This document shows positions 25,882 to 34,202 of a stretch of 64,000 bases of DNA, piece after piece. A program made the translations under genes and the position numbers. The notes beneath the pieces were generated by a model. It saw only the letters and a program-made list of their open reading frames with translations. It was not told the origin of the DNA and ran no database searches. Origin of the DNA: Celeribacter indicus (GTDB lineage Bacteria; Pseudomonadota; Alphaproteobacteria; Rhodobacterales; Rhodobacteraceae); the NCBI RefSeq assembly GCF_000819565.1, contig NZ_CP004395.1, forward strand, positions 62,001 to 126,000, in the 5' to 3' direction. Positions within the stretch are counted from its first letter, which is position 1; the number at the start of each line of letters is the position of its first letter.

Positions 25882-26576
25882 CTATATCGTTGCACGCCAC
25901 ATCCGATAGCGCCCCTGCCCGGTCACCTCACGGATCAGACCCCGCGCTTCCAACCAGCCAAGGTTGCGCTGGACGGCGGCGCGGCTGGCGCCAGTCAAGA
26001 TTTCGGTCATCGGTGCAGAGACGAGTGGCCACTCGGTCAGTAAGGCGCGGAGAGCAGGTGGCGTCTTGCCCGAGAGCGGTGCCATTTCGGCGTCTGCGCG
26101 CATAGCCCATGCCTCTATGTCGTCTAGGTGCCGCATCGCGCTCAAGGATGCTGTCATCATCCCATCGAGCCAACGCGCCAGACGGTCAGCGGGTGGGCCG
26201 CCAGCGCGCAGCCCCCCTGATCCGCCCATGGCCAGAGGTGCAAAGACTGCCCCCCTTCCCTCACCGGCCGCAATCCTTGCGGCTGTGACTGCCGCCTCCA
26301 TCCCGTCTCCGTGCTGTCCAAGACCAGCGAGGTTCCAGAGGTGGAAACCCATGCAGGCGCGGCTGATCGGATGCAGATCGACAGCTCGCGCCATCAGATC
26401 CAGCCAGCCGCTCGCACGATTCATGAAAGGTTCGGCATCATCACCAAGGTTCTCGGGGTCGCGGCGGTCGAGAAAGGCGGAAAGGTCCACCTCGGGCCCC
26501 GGCCCGCCGCTCAAACGGCGAACTGCCCATCCGACACGCGCGAGTGCTGCGGTGTCCTCCTGAACGCCTGACAGGC
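25882..26576 (-). pseudogene. DUF1403-like gene truncated at its 5' end by the transposon
   Basis: The readable frame has a C-terminal winged-HTH-like region (LTGASRAAVQRNLGWLEARG) and an upstream helical part, as in plasmid-borne DUF1403 proteins. A TTG at 26514 could be called as a start, but the frame continues upstream without stop (VQEDTAALARVGWAVRRL) right up to the transposon end at 26577. The native N-terminus has therefore been removed. Product and role unknown. Confidence 0.65.
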
Positions 26577-26636
26577 TGTCGCGTTGCCCTTTAATCTGAG
26601 ACGCGACGCGTTTGGCGACAATTTTTGCCCTTAATT

Positions 26637-28329
26637 GGGTTCTGCCTCAATTTGTGTGGCGCAACTATCCTGAGCTTGGAACATTCGGGAGGGATAGTCG
26701 TGATTTCAAAAAAGCACTGGTCGCCCGGGAGCGACGTTTCGGTTCAAGGCGTTAAGCGACGTGATTCCGGCGGGTGGCTTGTATCCGGTGTTTTGGCACC
26801 GAGAGGCATCTGCCCAGATTGTGGTTTGCATTCTCGGCGTCGTCACGGGTGGCGGCAAAGGCGGCTACAGGATTTACCTGCACTTGGCGACAAGGTAACA
26901 ATCGCACTCTGGGTCTGCAGGTGGCGATGTCGCGCTTCCACGTGCCCGCGGCGGACTTTTTCGGACTACACCTCGTCAATTGCGCGTCCATTTGCACGTC
27001 GAACTTCGCGTGCTGATGAGATTGTAGTTCATCTGGGGCACGCCACGGGTGGACGGCCTGCCGAGCGGCTCTTGCGCCGTTTAGGCGTCGGTGTCAGCAA
27101 TGACACGGTGCTGCGACACCTCAAGAAGTGTGCGGAAAGCGTCGCCCCGCCGCCAACGGTCATTGGCATCGACGATTGGAGCTGGCGCAAGTCGCAGACT
27201 TACGGAACCATCATCGTCGATCTCGAGCGGCAGACCGTAATTGATATTCTTCCGGATCGGAGCGTTGAAAGCTGTGCGAGCTGGCTGCGGCAGCACCCTG
27301 AGATTGAAGTCATCAGTCGGGATCGTTGTGGCGGATATGCGAAGGCCGCACGTCAGGGTGCACCGCAAGCCCTGCAGGTCGCAGACCGTTTCCATCTCGT
27401 CCAGAACCTGCGCCAGGCCATTGAAGAGCAGATGAATATGCATGGCCGCGCCACCGGGCGGGCGCTATTGTCAGATGCCGAAAACATCAGCACGGCCAAT
27501 CATCTACTGCGATCGCGTCTTGCTCATCGGAAATCACGTGAGGAAATTTTCCGAAACATCCATGCGCTTCGTGATCAAGGGCTGTCTTGTAGCGAAATTG
27601 GACGTCGGACCGGCTTCCCGCGTCGTAGTGTGGCGAAGTGGTTGAGCTCCGACTCGCCACCAGACCGCCGCCGAGCTGCATTGAAGCCCACGTCGCCGTG
27701 GTATTTTGAGAGCATACTGGCCGATCTCTGGAAACAGGGTATCCGGTCCGGCCAGGAATTATTGGTCGAAATTCAACGCCATGGCTATGAGGGCAGCTTG
27801 TCTCATTTGCAACGTCTGCTGGCCGGATGGCGAAGGGATGAACAAACCGTTCTAGCAGGCCCGACCGACACGCCGCTGCCCCTGGCGCCTGTGCGGGACC
27901 CGCAAACCGGTCACGCCATTTCGCCGGTTGTCGCAGCGGCGCTCTGTATCAAGCCGCGACGCAAATTGACCGCAGACCAGGCCCAAAAGGTAGATGCATT
28001 GAAGGCCGGATCGCCAAGCTTTGCCACGATGCGGAGCCTTGCCATGCGGTTTCAGGGCATTTTGCGCGGCGACCAGTCCGCCCCGCTGGACGCATGGATC
28101 GACCTGGCCATTGAGACTGGCATCCCACCAATCATGCGCTTTGCCCGCACGCTGCACCGCGACATCGAGGCCGTGCGCAATGCCATCGAACTTCCGTGGA
28201 GCAACGGTCAGGCTGAGGGCCAAGTCAATCGCCTGAAGACCCTCAAGCGCGCCATGTACGGTCGCGCCGGACCAGAACTCCTCAGAGCCCGAATGCTGCC
28301 ACTGCGCCACACAGATTGAGGCAGAACCC
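26637..28329 (+). mobile_element. ISL3-family insertion sequence
   Basis: A 1693-bp element with 27-bp terminal repeats at 26637-26663 and 28303-28329 that differ at one base. TTAATT (or CCTTAATT if the boundary is shifted by two bases) flanks both sides as a likely target duplication. It contains one transposase gene and sits exactly at a TTGCCCTTAATT end repeat of the transposon. Confidence 0.88.
26700..28319 (+). CDS. ISL3-family transposase
   Basis: A 539-residue transposase. The N-terminal zinc-ribbon has CPDCGLHS and RASTCPRRTF. The DDE core includes IGIDDWSWRKSQTYGTI, EVISRDRCGGYAKAA and, near the C-terminus, NGQAEGQVNRLKTLKR. An HTH segment (RRTGFPRRSVAKWL) lies in the middle insertion. 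The start is GTG with GGGAGGGAT upstream, inside the element. The stop lies in the right terminal repeat. It appears intact. Confidence 0.9.
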   Translation: MISKKHWSPGSDVSVQGVKRRDSGGWLVSGVLAPRGICPDCGLHSRRRHGWRQRRLQDLPALGDKVTIALWVCRWRCRASTCPRRTFSDYTSSIARPFARRTSRADEIVVHLGHATGGRPAERLLRRLGVGVSNDTVLRHLKKCAESVAPPPTVIGIDDWSWRKSQTYGTIIVDLERQTVIDILPDRSVESCASWLRQHPEIEVISRDRCGGYAKAARQGAPQALQVADRFHLVQNLRQAIEEQMNMHGRATGRALLSDAENISTANHLLRSRLAHRKSREEIFRNIHALRDQGLSCSEIGRRTGFPRRSVAKWLSSDSPPDRRRAALKPTSPWYFESILADLWKQGIRSGQELLVEIQRHGYEGSLSHLQRLLAGWRRDEQTVLAGPTDTPLPLAPVRDPQTGHAISPVVAAALCIKPRRKLTADQAQKVDALKAGSPSFATMRSLAMRFQGILRGDQSAPLDAWIDLAIETGIPPIMRFARTLHRDIEAVRNAIELPWSNGQAEGQVNRLKTLKRAMYGRAGPELLRARMLPLRHTD

Positions 28330-28462
28330 TTAATTGTGAGATGGGAAATCCAACGAAATCAACGGCTGATCTTTGCCCTTAAATATGAGATTTTGCCTTT
28401 AATTCTGATATTTTTGCCCTTAAGCCTGAGACAGGGTTCACAGACATTTGCGGCAAATATCG
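28330..28462 (+). repeat. TniA-side end repeats of transposon copy 1
   Basis: After the IS the sequence holds a row of similar units: CCCTTAATTGTGAGATGGG, then TTTGCCCTTAAATATGAGA, TTTGCCTTTAATTCTGATA and GCCCTTAAGCCTGAGACAGG, spaced roughly 20-40 bp. They are likely binding sites for TniA. The same row occurs in copy 2 at 62506-62636. Confidence 0.65.
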
Positions 28463-30097
28463 ATGAATGATGATGGCGAAGACTCCGTTGCCGTTGGTGC
28501 TGAAGAGGCGCGCAGGGCCGCGGTGCTGCGCCCTCTTGTTCAGGCATATCTCAATGGGACTGGCAGCCTGGAACGTGGCATCAATGACGCCGTTTGGGAG
28601 CTTGGTGTCAGCAGGGCGACGGTCTGGCGTTGGATAAAACGGTTGGCGGAAGAGGGTGGGCGCACCAGCGCTCTGGCTCCGCGGAAACGGGGCCGCCCGA
28701 CCGGGACGATGTTAATATCCAGCAAAGTCGAAGCGGTAATCGAGGAGCACCTTCGCCGCTATTTCTTGCGCCGGGAGCGTTCGAGCTTGTCGCGCGTCGT
28801 GACAGAAATCCGCAGCGCTTGCTGGCAGGAGGGCTTGCAACCGCCGACGCGTCGGACGGTTCAGCGCAGGCTGGATGCAATGGACGCCCGCGCAATTGCC
28901 AAGGCACGCGAAGGCGCAAAGGCGGCCCGCCAGAAATTTGCGCCGGTCGTAGGCGACAACAAGGCAAACCGGCCACTGGAGGTCGTGCAAATCGACCATA
29001 CGCCTGCGGACATCATTCTCGTCGACAGTTTTGAACGCCAACCAATTGGGCGGCCTTGGGTCACGCTGGCGATCGACGTCGCAACGCGGATGGTGACCGG
29101 ATATTACACCTCTCTCGAGGCTCCTTCGCGTCTGTCGGTGGCGCTTTGCCTGACACAGGCTGTGGCCCCCAAGGCGGAACTTCTGGCGGAATTGGTGTGC
29201 AATGTTCCTTGGCCCGCGCAGGGTAAACCGCATAGCATCCACGTCGATAACGGGCGCGATTTCCGGTCGCATGCCTTTCGGTCGGCATGTGCGGAATGGG
29301 GGATCGATCTGGTCTATCGGCCGCCAGGCAGTCCTCATTTCGGAGGGCACATCGAACGATTGATCGGCACGATGATGGGGGCCGTGCACCTGTTGCCTGG
29401 AACAACGCAATCCTCGGTCGTGGCCAAGGGCGACTACGATGCCGAAGGCATGGCCGCGATGACTTTAGGCGAATTTGATCGCTGGTTTGCCCTGGAAATC
29501 TGCCGCTACAACAACAGCATTCATTCAAGTCTTGGCTGTACGCCCGTCGCCAAATGGGAGGTGCTCTCAGAGGAAATGATGGGCGACATCCCCTTCGAGA
29601 TGGAAGCCTTTCGGGTGAGCTTCTTGCCGAGCGAACTGCGCAAGGTCAGGCGTGACGGCATCCATCTGTTCCAGATACGGTACTGGTCGGATGCGCTTGC
29701 AGGCCACATTGGGCGCGGGGATGGGAAGGTGGTCGTTCGCTACGACCCTCGCGATATCTCAATGATCTGGGTCGAATTGGACGATGGCCGATATGTTGAG
29801 GCGCGTTACAGAAACTTGGAAATTCCGCCCGTGCCGCTCTGGGAATATCGCGAAGCCATGAGGAAGGCCCGTGCCCTTGGCAAATCCGGGTCCAATGAGC
29901 TGGTCCTGGCTGAGCTGATCCGACAGCAACGCCAGATCGAGTTTGAAAGCCGGGGCCTAACGAAGGCCGAACGCCGATCCCGTGAAAGAAAAGGGACATT
30001 GGAGGGCACCAACTCGGCTGTCTCGAAAACCGAAAGGCTGCGCCCGATCGACACGGGTGATACATCGCGCCCATTGTTCAAAGTGGAGAGATGGTGA
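28463..30097 (+). CDS. tniA: TniA-like DDE transposase, copy 1
   Basis: A 544-residue Mu/Tn7-TnsB-type integrase. It has N-terminal HTH modules (WELGVSRATVWRWIKRL; PPTRRTVQRRLDAM), then the RNase-H core with VQIDHTPADIILVDS (first Asp), HVDNGRDFRS (second Asp), and SPHFGGHIERLIGT (catalytic Glu), and a C-terminal beta-barrel and tail for TniB contact. ATG at 28463 is used; a TTG at 28448 is possible. The copy at 60856 differs by a few dozen residues, so the two are close relatives rather than a recent duplicate. Confidence 0.92.
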   Translation: MNDDGEDSVAVGAEEARRAAVLRPLVQAYLNGTGSLERGINDAVWELGVSRATVWRWIKRLAEEGGRTSALAPRKRGRPTGTMLISSKVEAVIEEHLRRYFLRRERSSLSRVVTEIRSACWQEGLQPPTRRTVQRRLDAMDARAIAKAREGAKAARQKFAPVVGDNKANRPLEVVQIDHTPADIILVDSFERQPIGRPWVTLAIDVATRMVTGYYTSLEAPSRLSVALCLTQAVAPKAELLAELVCNVPWPAQGKPHSIHVDNGRDFRSHAFRSACAEWGIDLVYRPPGSPHFGGHIERLIGTMMGAVHLLPGTTQSSVVAKGDYDAEGMAAMTLGEFDRWFALEICRYNNSIHSSLGCTPVAKWEVLSEEMMGDIPFEMEAFRVSFLPSELRKVRRDGIHLFQIRYWSDALAGHIGRGDGKVVVRYDPRDISMIWVELDDGRYVEARYRNLEIPPVPLWEYREAMRKARALGKSGSNELVLAELIRQQRQIEFESRGLTKAERRSRERKGTLEGTNSAVSKTERLRPIDTGDTSRPLFKVERW

Positions 30098-30098
30098 A

Positions 30099-30980
30099 TT
30101 GAGGGCAGGGACAACAGAGGAAGACGGTCGGATCGCCCTCATTCAATCGGATATCTGGATTGGCTTTCCGCGGGCCGAACAAGTTCTGGACCGTTTGCAG
30201 GGTATGATCGAAGCGCCAAGGCAAACCCGTATGCCTGGCCTTCTTGTGCATGGCGCGTCTGGGATCGGCAAGACGATGATCGCCCGCAACCTGTCGCGCA
30301 GATATGCACCGGAATATGACCCAGCATCGGGAATTACGCGAACGCCGCTCTTGCTGTTACAAGCACCGCCAGCTCCCGACGAACGGCGGTTCTATCTGCA
30401 CATCCTGGCGTCCGTCGGGGCACCGGCCACGGCACTGGGCGCGCGCGCTCAAAATGTGGCCTCCCTCGAAGTCCGTGTTATTGCGCTTTTGCGCGACCTT
30501 GGCCTGCGGATGATCATGATCGACGAGGTCCACAACCTCTTGGCCGGGACCCACCGCGAACAGCGACGCTTTCTCAATGTTCTTCGTTATCTCAGCAATG
30601 AGCTCGAGGTGTCACTGGTCTGTCTTGGGGTCAGCGAGGCCGTCGACGCCATCCGTGGTGATATCCAGCTTGCCCGACGGCTGGACGAACATCACTTGCC
30701 AAACTGGCGCGACGATGCCGAGTTCTCGGACATGATCCAGACCCTTATTGCTGCCATGCCACTGGAAAAGAAGTCCAACCTGAAGGTCAAGTCACTCAAG
30801 CAGATACTTGCACTGACCGGTGGGGTGACCTCGCGCATTTTCGCCCTGATCAAGGATCTTTCCATCGACGCCATTGTAACAGGTGATGAATGCATCACCG
30901 ATGACGCAATCGTAAAATGGACGCCGGTTTGGTCGCGCCATGCGAACCCCCATCGGCGGCTCGAGAAGTCCGGGGTGTGA
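30099..30980 (+). CDS. tniB: TniB-like AAA+ ATPase, copy 1
   Basis: A target-selection ATPase of about 293 residues, related to TnsC/TniB. Walker A is GASGIGKT, Walker B is MIMIDEVHNLL, and VCLGVSEA is the sensor region. The start is probably the TTG at 30099, one base after the tniA stop. Its stop overlaps the tniQ start by 4 bases. Nearly identical to the copy at 59973. Confidence 0.9.
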   Translation: MRAGTTEEDGRIALIQSDIWIGFPRAEQVLDRLQGMIEAPRQTRMPGLLVHGASGIGKTMIARNLSRRYAPEYDPASGITRTPLLLLQAPPAPDERRFYLHILASVGAPATALGARAQNVASLEVRVIALLRDLGLRMIMIDEVHNLLAGTHREQRRFLNVLRYLSNELEVSLVCLGVSEAVDAIRGDIQLARRLDEHHLPNWRDDAEFSDMIQTLIAAMPLEKKSNLKVKSLKQILALTGGVTSRIFALIKDLSIDAIVTGDECITDDAIVKWTPVWSRHANPHRRLEKSGV

Positions 30981-31768
30981 AGCCGCACCCGCTGCCCAAG
31001 ACTGTCGCGCCGCTGCCAGACGAGTTGTTGTCAGGTTGGTTGTCTCGGCTGGCGGCGGCCAACTACTGTGATGATGCGGAACTGCTGGCCCATATCGAAA
31101 TCGATACAACTCATGGCACGTCCTTGGACTTCAACATCGACGCGGCAGCGGCGGCGAAGATTGCCAACGCCGCACGGATTGACCCAGATGTTGTGCGATC
31201 TTTGACCTTCCCAGCAATGACGACACGAGAAGCCTCGCTGACGGCCCAGATACCATTCCAGCATTGCCTGCAATGTTCCAGAGAGGGCCTTTCGCTCAAG
31301 CATTGGAGGCGAGCCTGGGCATTCGACTGCCAGGTTTGTGGGACGAGACTTGTGCCGACGCTCGGCAAGGCCAGTGGCGAACAGATGCCCGAAAAGCTGA
31401 TAAATCGTGCGCGCAACGGCGCCGCGCGGCTTGAATACGCCGCGCGATTACGCAGCTCCAAGCAACTTCGGCGCGCAATGCGCGCGGTCACCTTTGCCAT
31501 ATCATTAAAGGCCTTCCGCGGAGATCCGTTACACGCTCTTCAGGGCCACAGGCTGGAAGTAAGGCTGTTTTGCCTTGCTGCAATTGATGCAGCCCAATCC
31601 CGTCCACTGGTCAAAGCGGCCATCTCAAGCTCCGGCATCGACGACTATGCAAGGGTTGCTCTATTGCGCGCCTTCGATAAGGAGCCACGTCTGCTTGCCG
31701 CGGTCGATTACATCGCCCGGCAGCGCGCGAAAAGCATAGGCGCGATGGCAGTGGAATCTCATAATTAA
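30977..31768 (+). CDS. tniQ: TniQ-like targeting protein, copy 1
   Basis: A 263-residue protein of the TniQ/TnsD family. It has the N-terminal TniQ motif (LPDELLSGWLSRLAAAN) and a zinc-finger-like pair CLQCSREGLSLKHWRRAW followed by CQVCGTRL. It is shorter than TniQ of Tn5053 (about 400 residues). The start is a GTG overlapping tniB by 4 bases. The last codons are immediately followed by the TniQ-side transposon end. Confidence 0.85.
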   Translation: MKPHPLPKTVAPLPDELLSGWLSRLAAANYCDDAELLAHIEIDTTHGTSLDFNIDAAAAAKIANAARIDPDVVRSLTFPAMTTREASLTAQIPFQHCLQCSREGLSLKHWRRAWAFDCQVCGTRLVPTLGKASGEQMPEKLINRARNGAARLEYAARLRSSKQLRRAMRAVTFAISLKAFRGDPLHALQGHRLEVRLFCLAAIDAAQSRPLVKAAISSSGIDDYARVALLRAFDKEPRLLAAVDYIARQRAKSIGAMAVESHN

Positions 31769-31822
31769 GGGCAAAAAATATCCCCGAACGCGTCGTGTCT
31801 CAGATTTAAGGGCAACGCGACA
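31769..31822 (+). repeat. TniQ-side terminal repeat of transposon copy 1
   Basis: Read inward from 31822 the end begins TGTCGCGTTGCCCTTAAATC and contains two TTGCCCTTAA units about 40 bp apart. It is essentially identical to the left end of copy 2 (59131-59184). Confidence 0.75.
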
Positions 31823-32268
31823 TCCGCGCGCCAGACCTGCAGCGCGGAGATGAGAAGCTCGACCTCGCAGACACCGGCCGCGTGCAGTTCGTCAATGATC
31901 CAGAGTACGCCATGAACGCGCACGGCGCGGGCGGTGGCCACCTTGCGCAGCAGGTTGTCGCCGGTCAGGAGGATACCGTTCTCCTGGCAGGTTGTCGTCA
32001 CGAGGGCGAAGCAGTCGTTGGCCGACAAGCGGCTATGTTCCCGCTTCAGTGCGAAAACCCGCGCGACCTCTTCGCCCGGCAGATCATAGGTGGCAAGGCC
32101 ACCATCTTCGAGCATCCGCCATTCCTGCGCCGTGAAGTCGAGGAGCTCCTCCTCACGGATGGGCAGGGGCACGATGAACCGATAGGGCAGCCGCAGCAGG
32201 ACGTGCAGCAACTCTCCCTTCTTCAGGTCGATCAGGCAGGACGCATCATTGACGACGATACAGGTCAC
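31823..32268 (-). pseudogene. PIN-domain protein, 3' end replaced by the transposon
   Basis: The PIN fold is visible: IVVNDASCLIDLKKGELL (first Asp), a central EVARVFALKREH, SANDCFALV and GILLTGDNLLRKVA (later acidic residues). These are likely ribonuclease-type residues. It is cut after about 149 codons at 31823. The frame runs on for 19 codons into the transposon end and stops at 31765. GTG start at 32268 overlaps the upstream XRE-ImmA gene by 4 bases, so the pair looks like a toxin-antitoxin-type unit. Whether the truncated product is active is unknown. Confidence 0.75.
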
Positions 32269-33344
32269 TGGTCACGCGGCCCCCTGATGTCACGTTCGAC
32301 AACGCTCAAAGGGAGCCCGAGCATCTGGGCAGCGCGAACAGGCGAAATCAACTCCTCGCCGAGCGCGCGCCAAACGAGGCGCTCGAAGCGTTGCGGCTTC
32401 TCGAAGGCCGCGAAACCCTCACCGGGACCGATAGGCTCCGGCTCTTCGCGCCGCCAGCTTCGCGCATAGGTCTTGAACGCATATTCCACAGCGCTCTTCG
32501 ACAGAATGCCCACTTGGCCGAGCCGCACGAGCATCGCGGCGGCAGAGACTCCGTAGGTGCGCTTGAGCCGCATGATCTCTATCCAGGTCATGCCGTGCCG
32601 GTTCCGGCCAGCTTCCTCTTCCAGATGCTCGCGCGGGATAAGAAACGCCCCCGCGAAGCGGTGCATGGACGGCTCCTTTTTCAGCGCGACATTGCCGGTC
32701 TCGATGATGATCCGATGCGCGAGCTCATGGGCGAGGTTGAAGCGCTTGCGCTCGACGTTGGTGTGCCGCGAGACGACGATCACCTCAGTCGGTGCACCTT
32801 CCGCCCGCTCAACATGACAAGCCAGCCCGTTGATGCGCTCAGGTAGATCGGCCTCGATGACCTTGAGCCCCTTGTCTTCGAGCAGGGCGGTCATGCTTGG
32901 GATGGGGTCGATCCCGAGCTTCCACTCGCGCCGCACGTCCCGCGCTTTGGCGTCGATGGCCTCTTCATCGGCTACCATGTCCACGCGCAGCGCGGCGAAC
33001 GGGTCTTCAGCCGGATGCAGGTCGAGGATGTCCTCGATGGCGAGATAGTCTTCGAGCTTCTCGATCACGATGGCTTCCGCCATCGCGCGATCCTGCGCCG
33101 AGGCAGTCGAGTTCTTCCGCCACTCGACGCTTTCCAGAGCTTCGACCTGGCCACCGACAAGAAAATCCAGCGACACGCCGAGCGCCTTTCCGAGGCCGAC
33201 CAACACCGACGAGGACGGCATCATCTTGTCCGCTTCGTATTTGCTGATGGCCTGCGCCGACACGCTTGGGGTCACGCGGTCGGCGAGAGCTTGCATGGAT
33301 AGGCCAGCCCGCTTGCGGGCAAGCCTGAGCCTTTGTCCGAACAT
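32265..33344 (-). CDS. XRE HTH plus ImmA/IrrE-type metallopeptidase
   Basis: A 359-residue protein with an N-terminal XRE HTH (RLARKRAGLSMQALADRV, about residues 5-60), a linker, and an ImmA/IrrE peptidase domain with the zinc motif HELAHR (about residue 205), followed by a C-terminal helical region. Such proteins act as repressors or anti-repressors, some cleaving a partner regulator, and can neutralise PIN toxins encoded beside them. ATG at 33344 has GGGAGAGGA upstream. The PIN gene follows with a 4-base overlap. Confidence 0.88.
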   Translation of the reverse strand: MFGQRLRLARKRAGLSMQALADRVTPSVSAQAISKYEADKMMPSSSVLVGLGKALGVSLDFLVGGQVEALESVEWRKNSTASAQDRAMAEAIVIEKLEDYLAIEDILDLHPAEDPFAALRVDMVADEEAIDAKARDVRREWKLGIDPIPSMTALLEDKGLKVIEADLPERINGLACHVERAEGAPTEVIVVSRHTNVERKRFNLAHELAHRIIIETGNVALKKEPSMHRFAGAFLIPREHLEEEAGRNRHGMTWIEIMRLKRTYGVSAAAMLVRLGQVGILSKSAVEYAFKTYARSWRREEPEPIGPGEGFAAFEKPQRFERLVWRALGEELISPVRAAQMLGLPLSVVERDIRGPRDQ

Positions 33345-33453
33345 GGTCCTCTCCCGGCGGTTGTTGTTTTGGTTGATAAGCGCCATTTCCTAATCTATAT
33401 TTAAACACAAGGTTGGCAGAATCGTCAACCGAAATCGACATATGGAGCTTAAA

Positions 33454-33678
33454 ATGTCTAAGAAAAATCAGCATGTTGTGCCGCATCAGGGCGGTTGGGC
33501 AGTGAAGGGGGCGGGCAACTCCCGCGCGTCTTCCGTCCATGGCACGCAGCGCGAGGCCATCGCGGCCGCGCGAGAATCCGCCATGCGCCAGGGCAGCGAG
33601 ATGCTGATCCACGGCGAGAACGGTCGCATCCGCGAGCGTAACACCTACGGCAACGATCCCTTCCCTCCGAAGGGCTAA
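33454..33678 (+). CDS. DUF2188 family protein
   Basis: A 74-residue protein made almost wholly of the DUF2188 fold: HVVPHQGGWAVKGAG, then TQREAIAAARESAM and a C-terminal GENGRIRERNTYGNDPFPPK. Family members are small cytoplasmic proteins of unknown function, often on plasmids. ATG at 33454 has GGAG 6 bases upstream and is preferred over 33442. It is divergent from the XRE-ImmA gene. Confidence 0.8.
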   Translation: MSKKNQHVVPHQGGWAVKGAGNSRASSVHGTQREAIAAARESAMRQGSEMLIHGENGRIRERNTYGNDPFPPKG

Positions 33679-33696
33679 CAGAAAAGGAACGACGCG

Positions 33697-33906
33697 ATGG
33701 CTCGCATCGAAATGCGGTTCAATGGCCGCAAGATCGCCTCTGCCGCCCAGCTTCAGCGTGAGCTGACGCGCAGCATGGAGAAGCACGTTGAAGACAGCCT
33801 CAAGAAGGCTGCCGGTCCCGGCGTGCGGATGAAGAAGACCCGCGAAGGCTACAGCTTCGAGGGCTCGCCCGAGCAGATCGAGCGCATGAAGAAGCGGCTG
33901 CGCTGA
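33697..33906 (+). CDS. Hypothetical basic protein, 69 residues
   Basis: A short protein starting 18 bases after the DUF2188 gene, so the two are probably co-transcribed; AAGGAACGACGCG lies upstream of the ATG. It contains RFNGRKIASAAQLQREL and GYSFEGSPEQIERMKKRL, both helical and basic, with no signal peptide. I do not recognise the family, although the layout resembles small plasmid proteins found with DUF2188. Confidence 0.6.
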   Translation: MARIEMRFNGRKIASAAQLQRELTRSMEKHVEDSLKKAAGPGVRMKKTREGYSFEGSPEQIERMKKRLR

Positions 33907-34199
33907 CGTGGCCGTCGAAGCCGCCCACAGCGACTTCACCTCCCCAACTGGATTGCCCCTTCGGCTGGCAATCATCAACTCCGGTCGCTGAACCGCCGCT
34001 TGTAGCGGGAGACGGGAGTCCTTTCTCAGGCAACCGCCGTTCATACGACATTCAGGCCATCCCTTCCGGCTTCGGCCCCTCGGATAGGAAGGCACATGGC
34101 TTCAAGCCGATGCAGTGCTTCAAGAACTCACTGCGCGACCACACCGGCTATTGCGCCCACAATCTGGCTGAAGTCGAGCTTGATTGGCCAACTGAGTGA
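33903..34199 (+). CDS. Candidate 98-codon frame lacking a standard start codon
   Basis: A frame opens with CTG overlapping the previous stop (CTGA) and runs to a stop at 34197-34199. The C-terminal half (HGFKPMQCFKNSLRDHTGYC) has high third-position GC and looks coding. The only in-frame ATG would leave about 36 residues. It may be a real gene started at a non-canonical codon, or the 3' part of a broken gene. No family recognised. Confidence 0.3.
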   Translation: MTWPSKPPTATSPPQLDCPFGWQSSTPVAEPPLVAGDGSPFSGNRRSYDIQAIPSGFGPSDRKAHGFKPMQCFKNSLRDHTGYCAHNLAEVELDWPTE

Positions 34200-34202
34200 A
34201 AG

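Larger units (their letters stand above)
26577..31822 (+). mobile_element. TniA/TniB/TniQ transposon, copy 1, interrupted by an ISL3 element
   Basis: The outer boundaries begin TGTCGCGTTGCCC (26577) and end in the inverted form GGGCAACGCGACA (31822). Inside are a DDE integrase-like transposase, an AAA+ ATPase and a TniQ protein, the set used by Tn5053/Tn402 and Tn7-like elements. There is no cargo gene and no resolvase. Several copies of TTGCCCTTAA-N3-TGAGA near both ends look like transposase binding sites. The left 60 bp resemble a diverged TniQ-side end rather than the TniA-side end seen in copy 2. No target duplication is visible, and the genes on both sides are cut. Confidence 0.8.

Noticed and set aside
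26577..31822. CRISPR-associated transposon
   Set aside because: TniA/B/Q are present, but no Cas gene, no CRISPR repeats and no cargo are found in or next to either copy; the repeated TTGCCCTTAA units are at the ends and look like transposase sites.
33007..34095. Minus-strand frame of 362 codons
   Set aside because: It runs across the XRE-ImmA start, DUF2188 and the next gene in an unlikely frame; the smaller genes have ribosome-binding sites and families.
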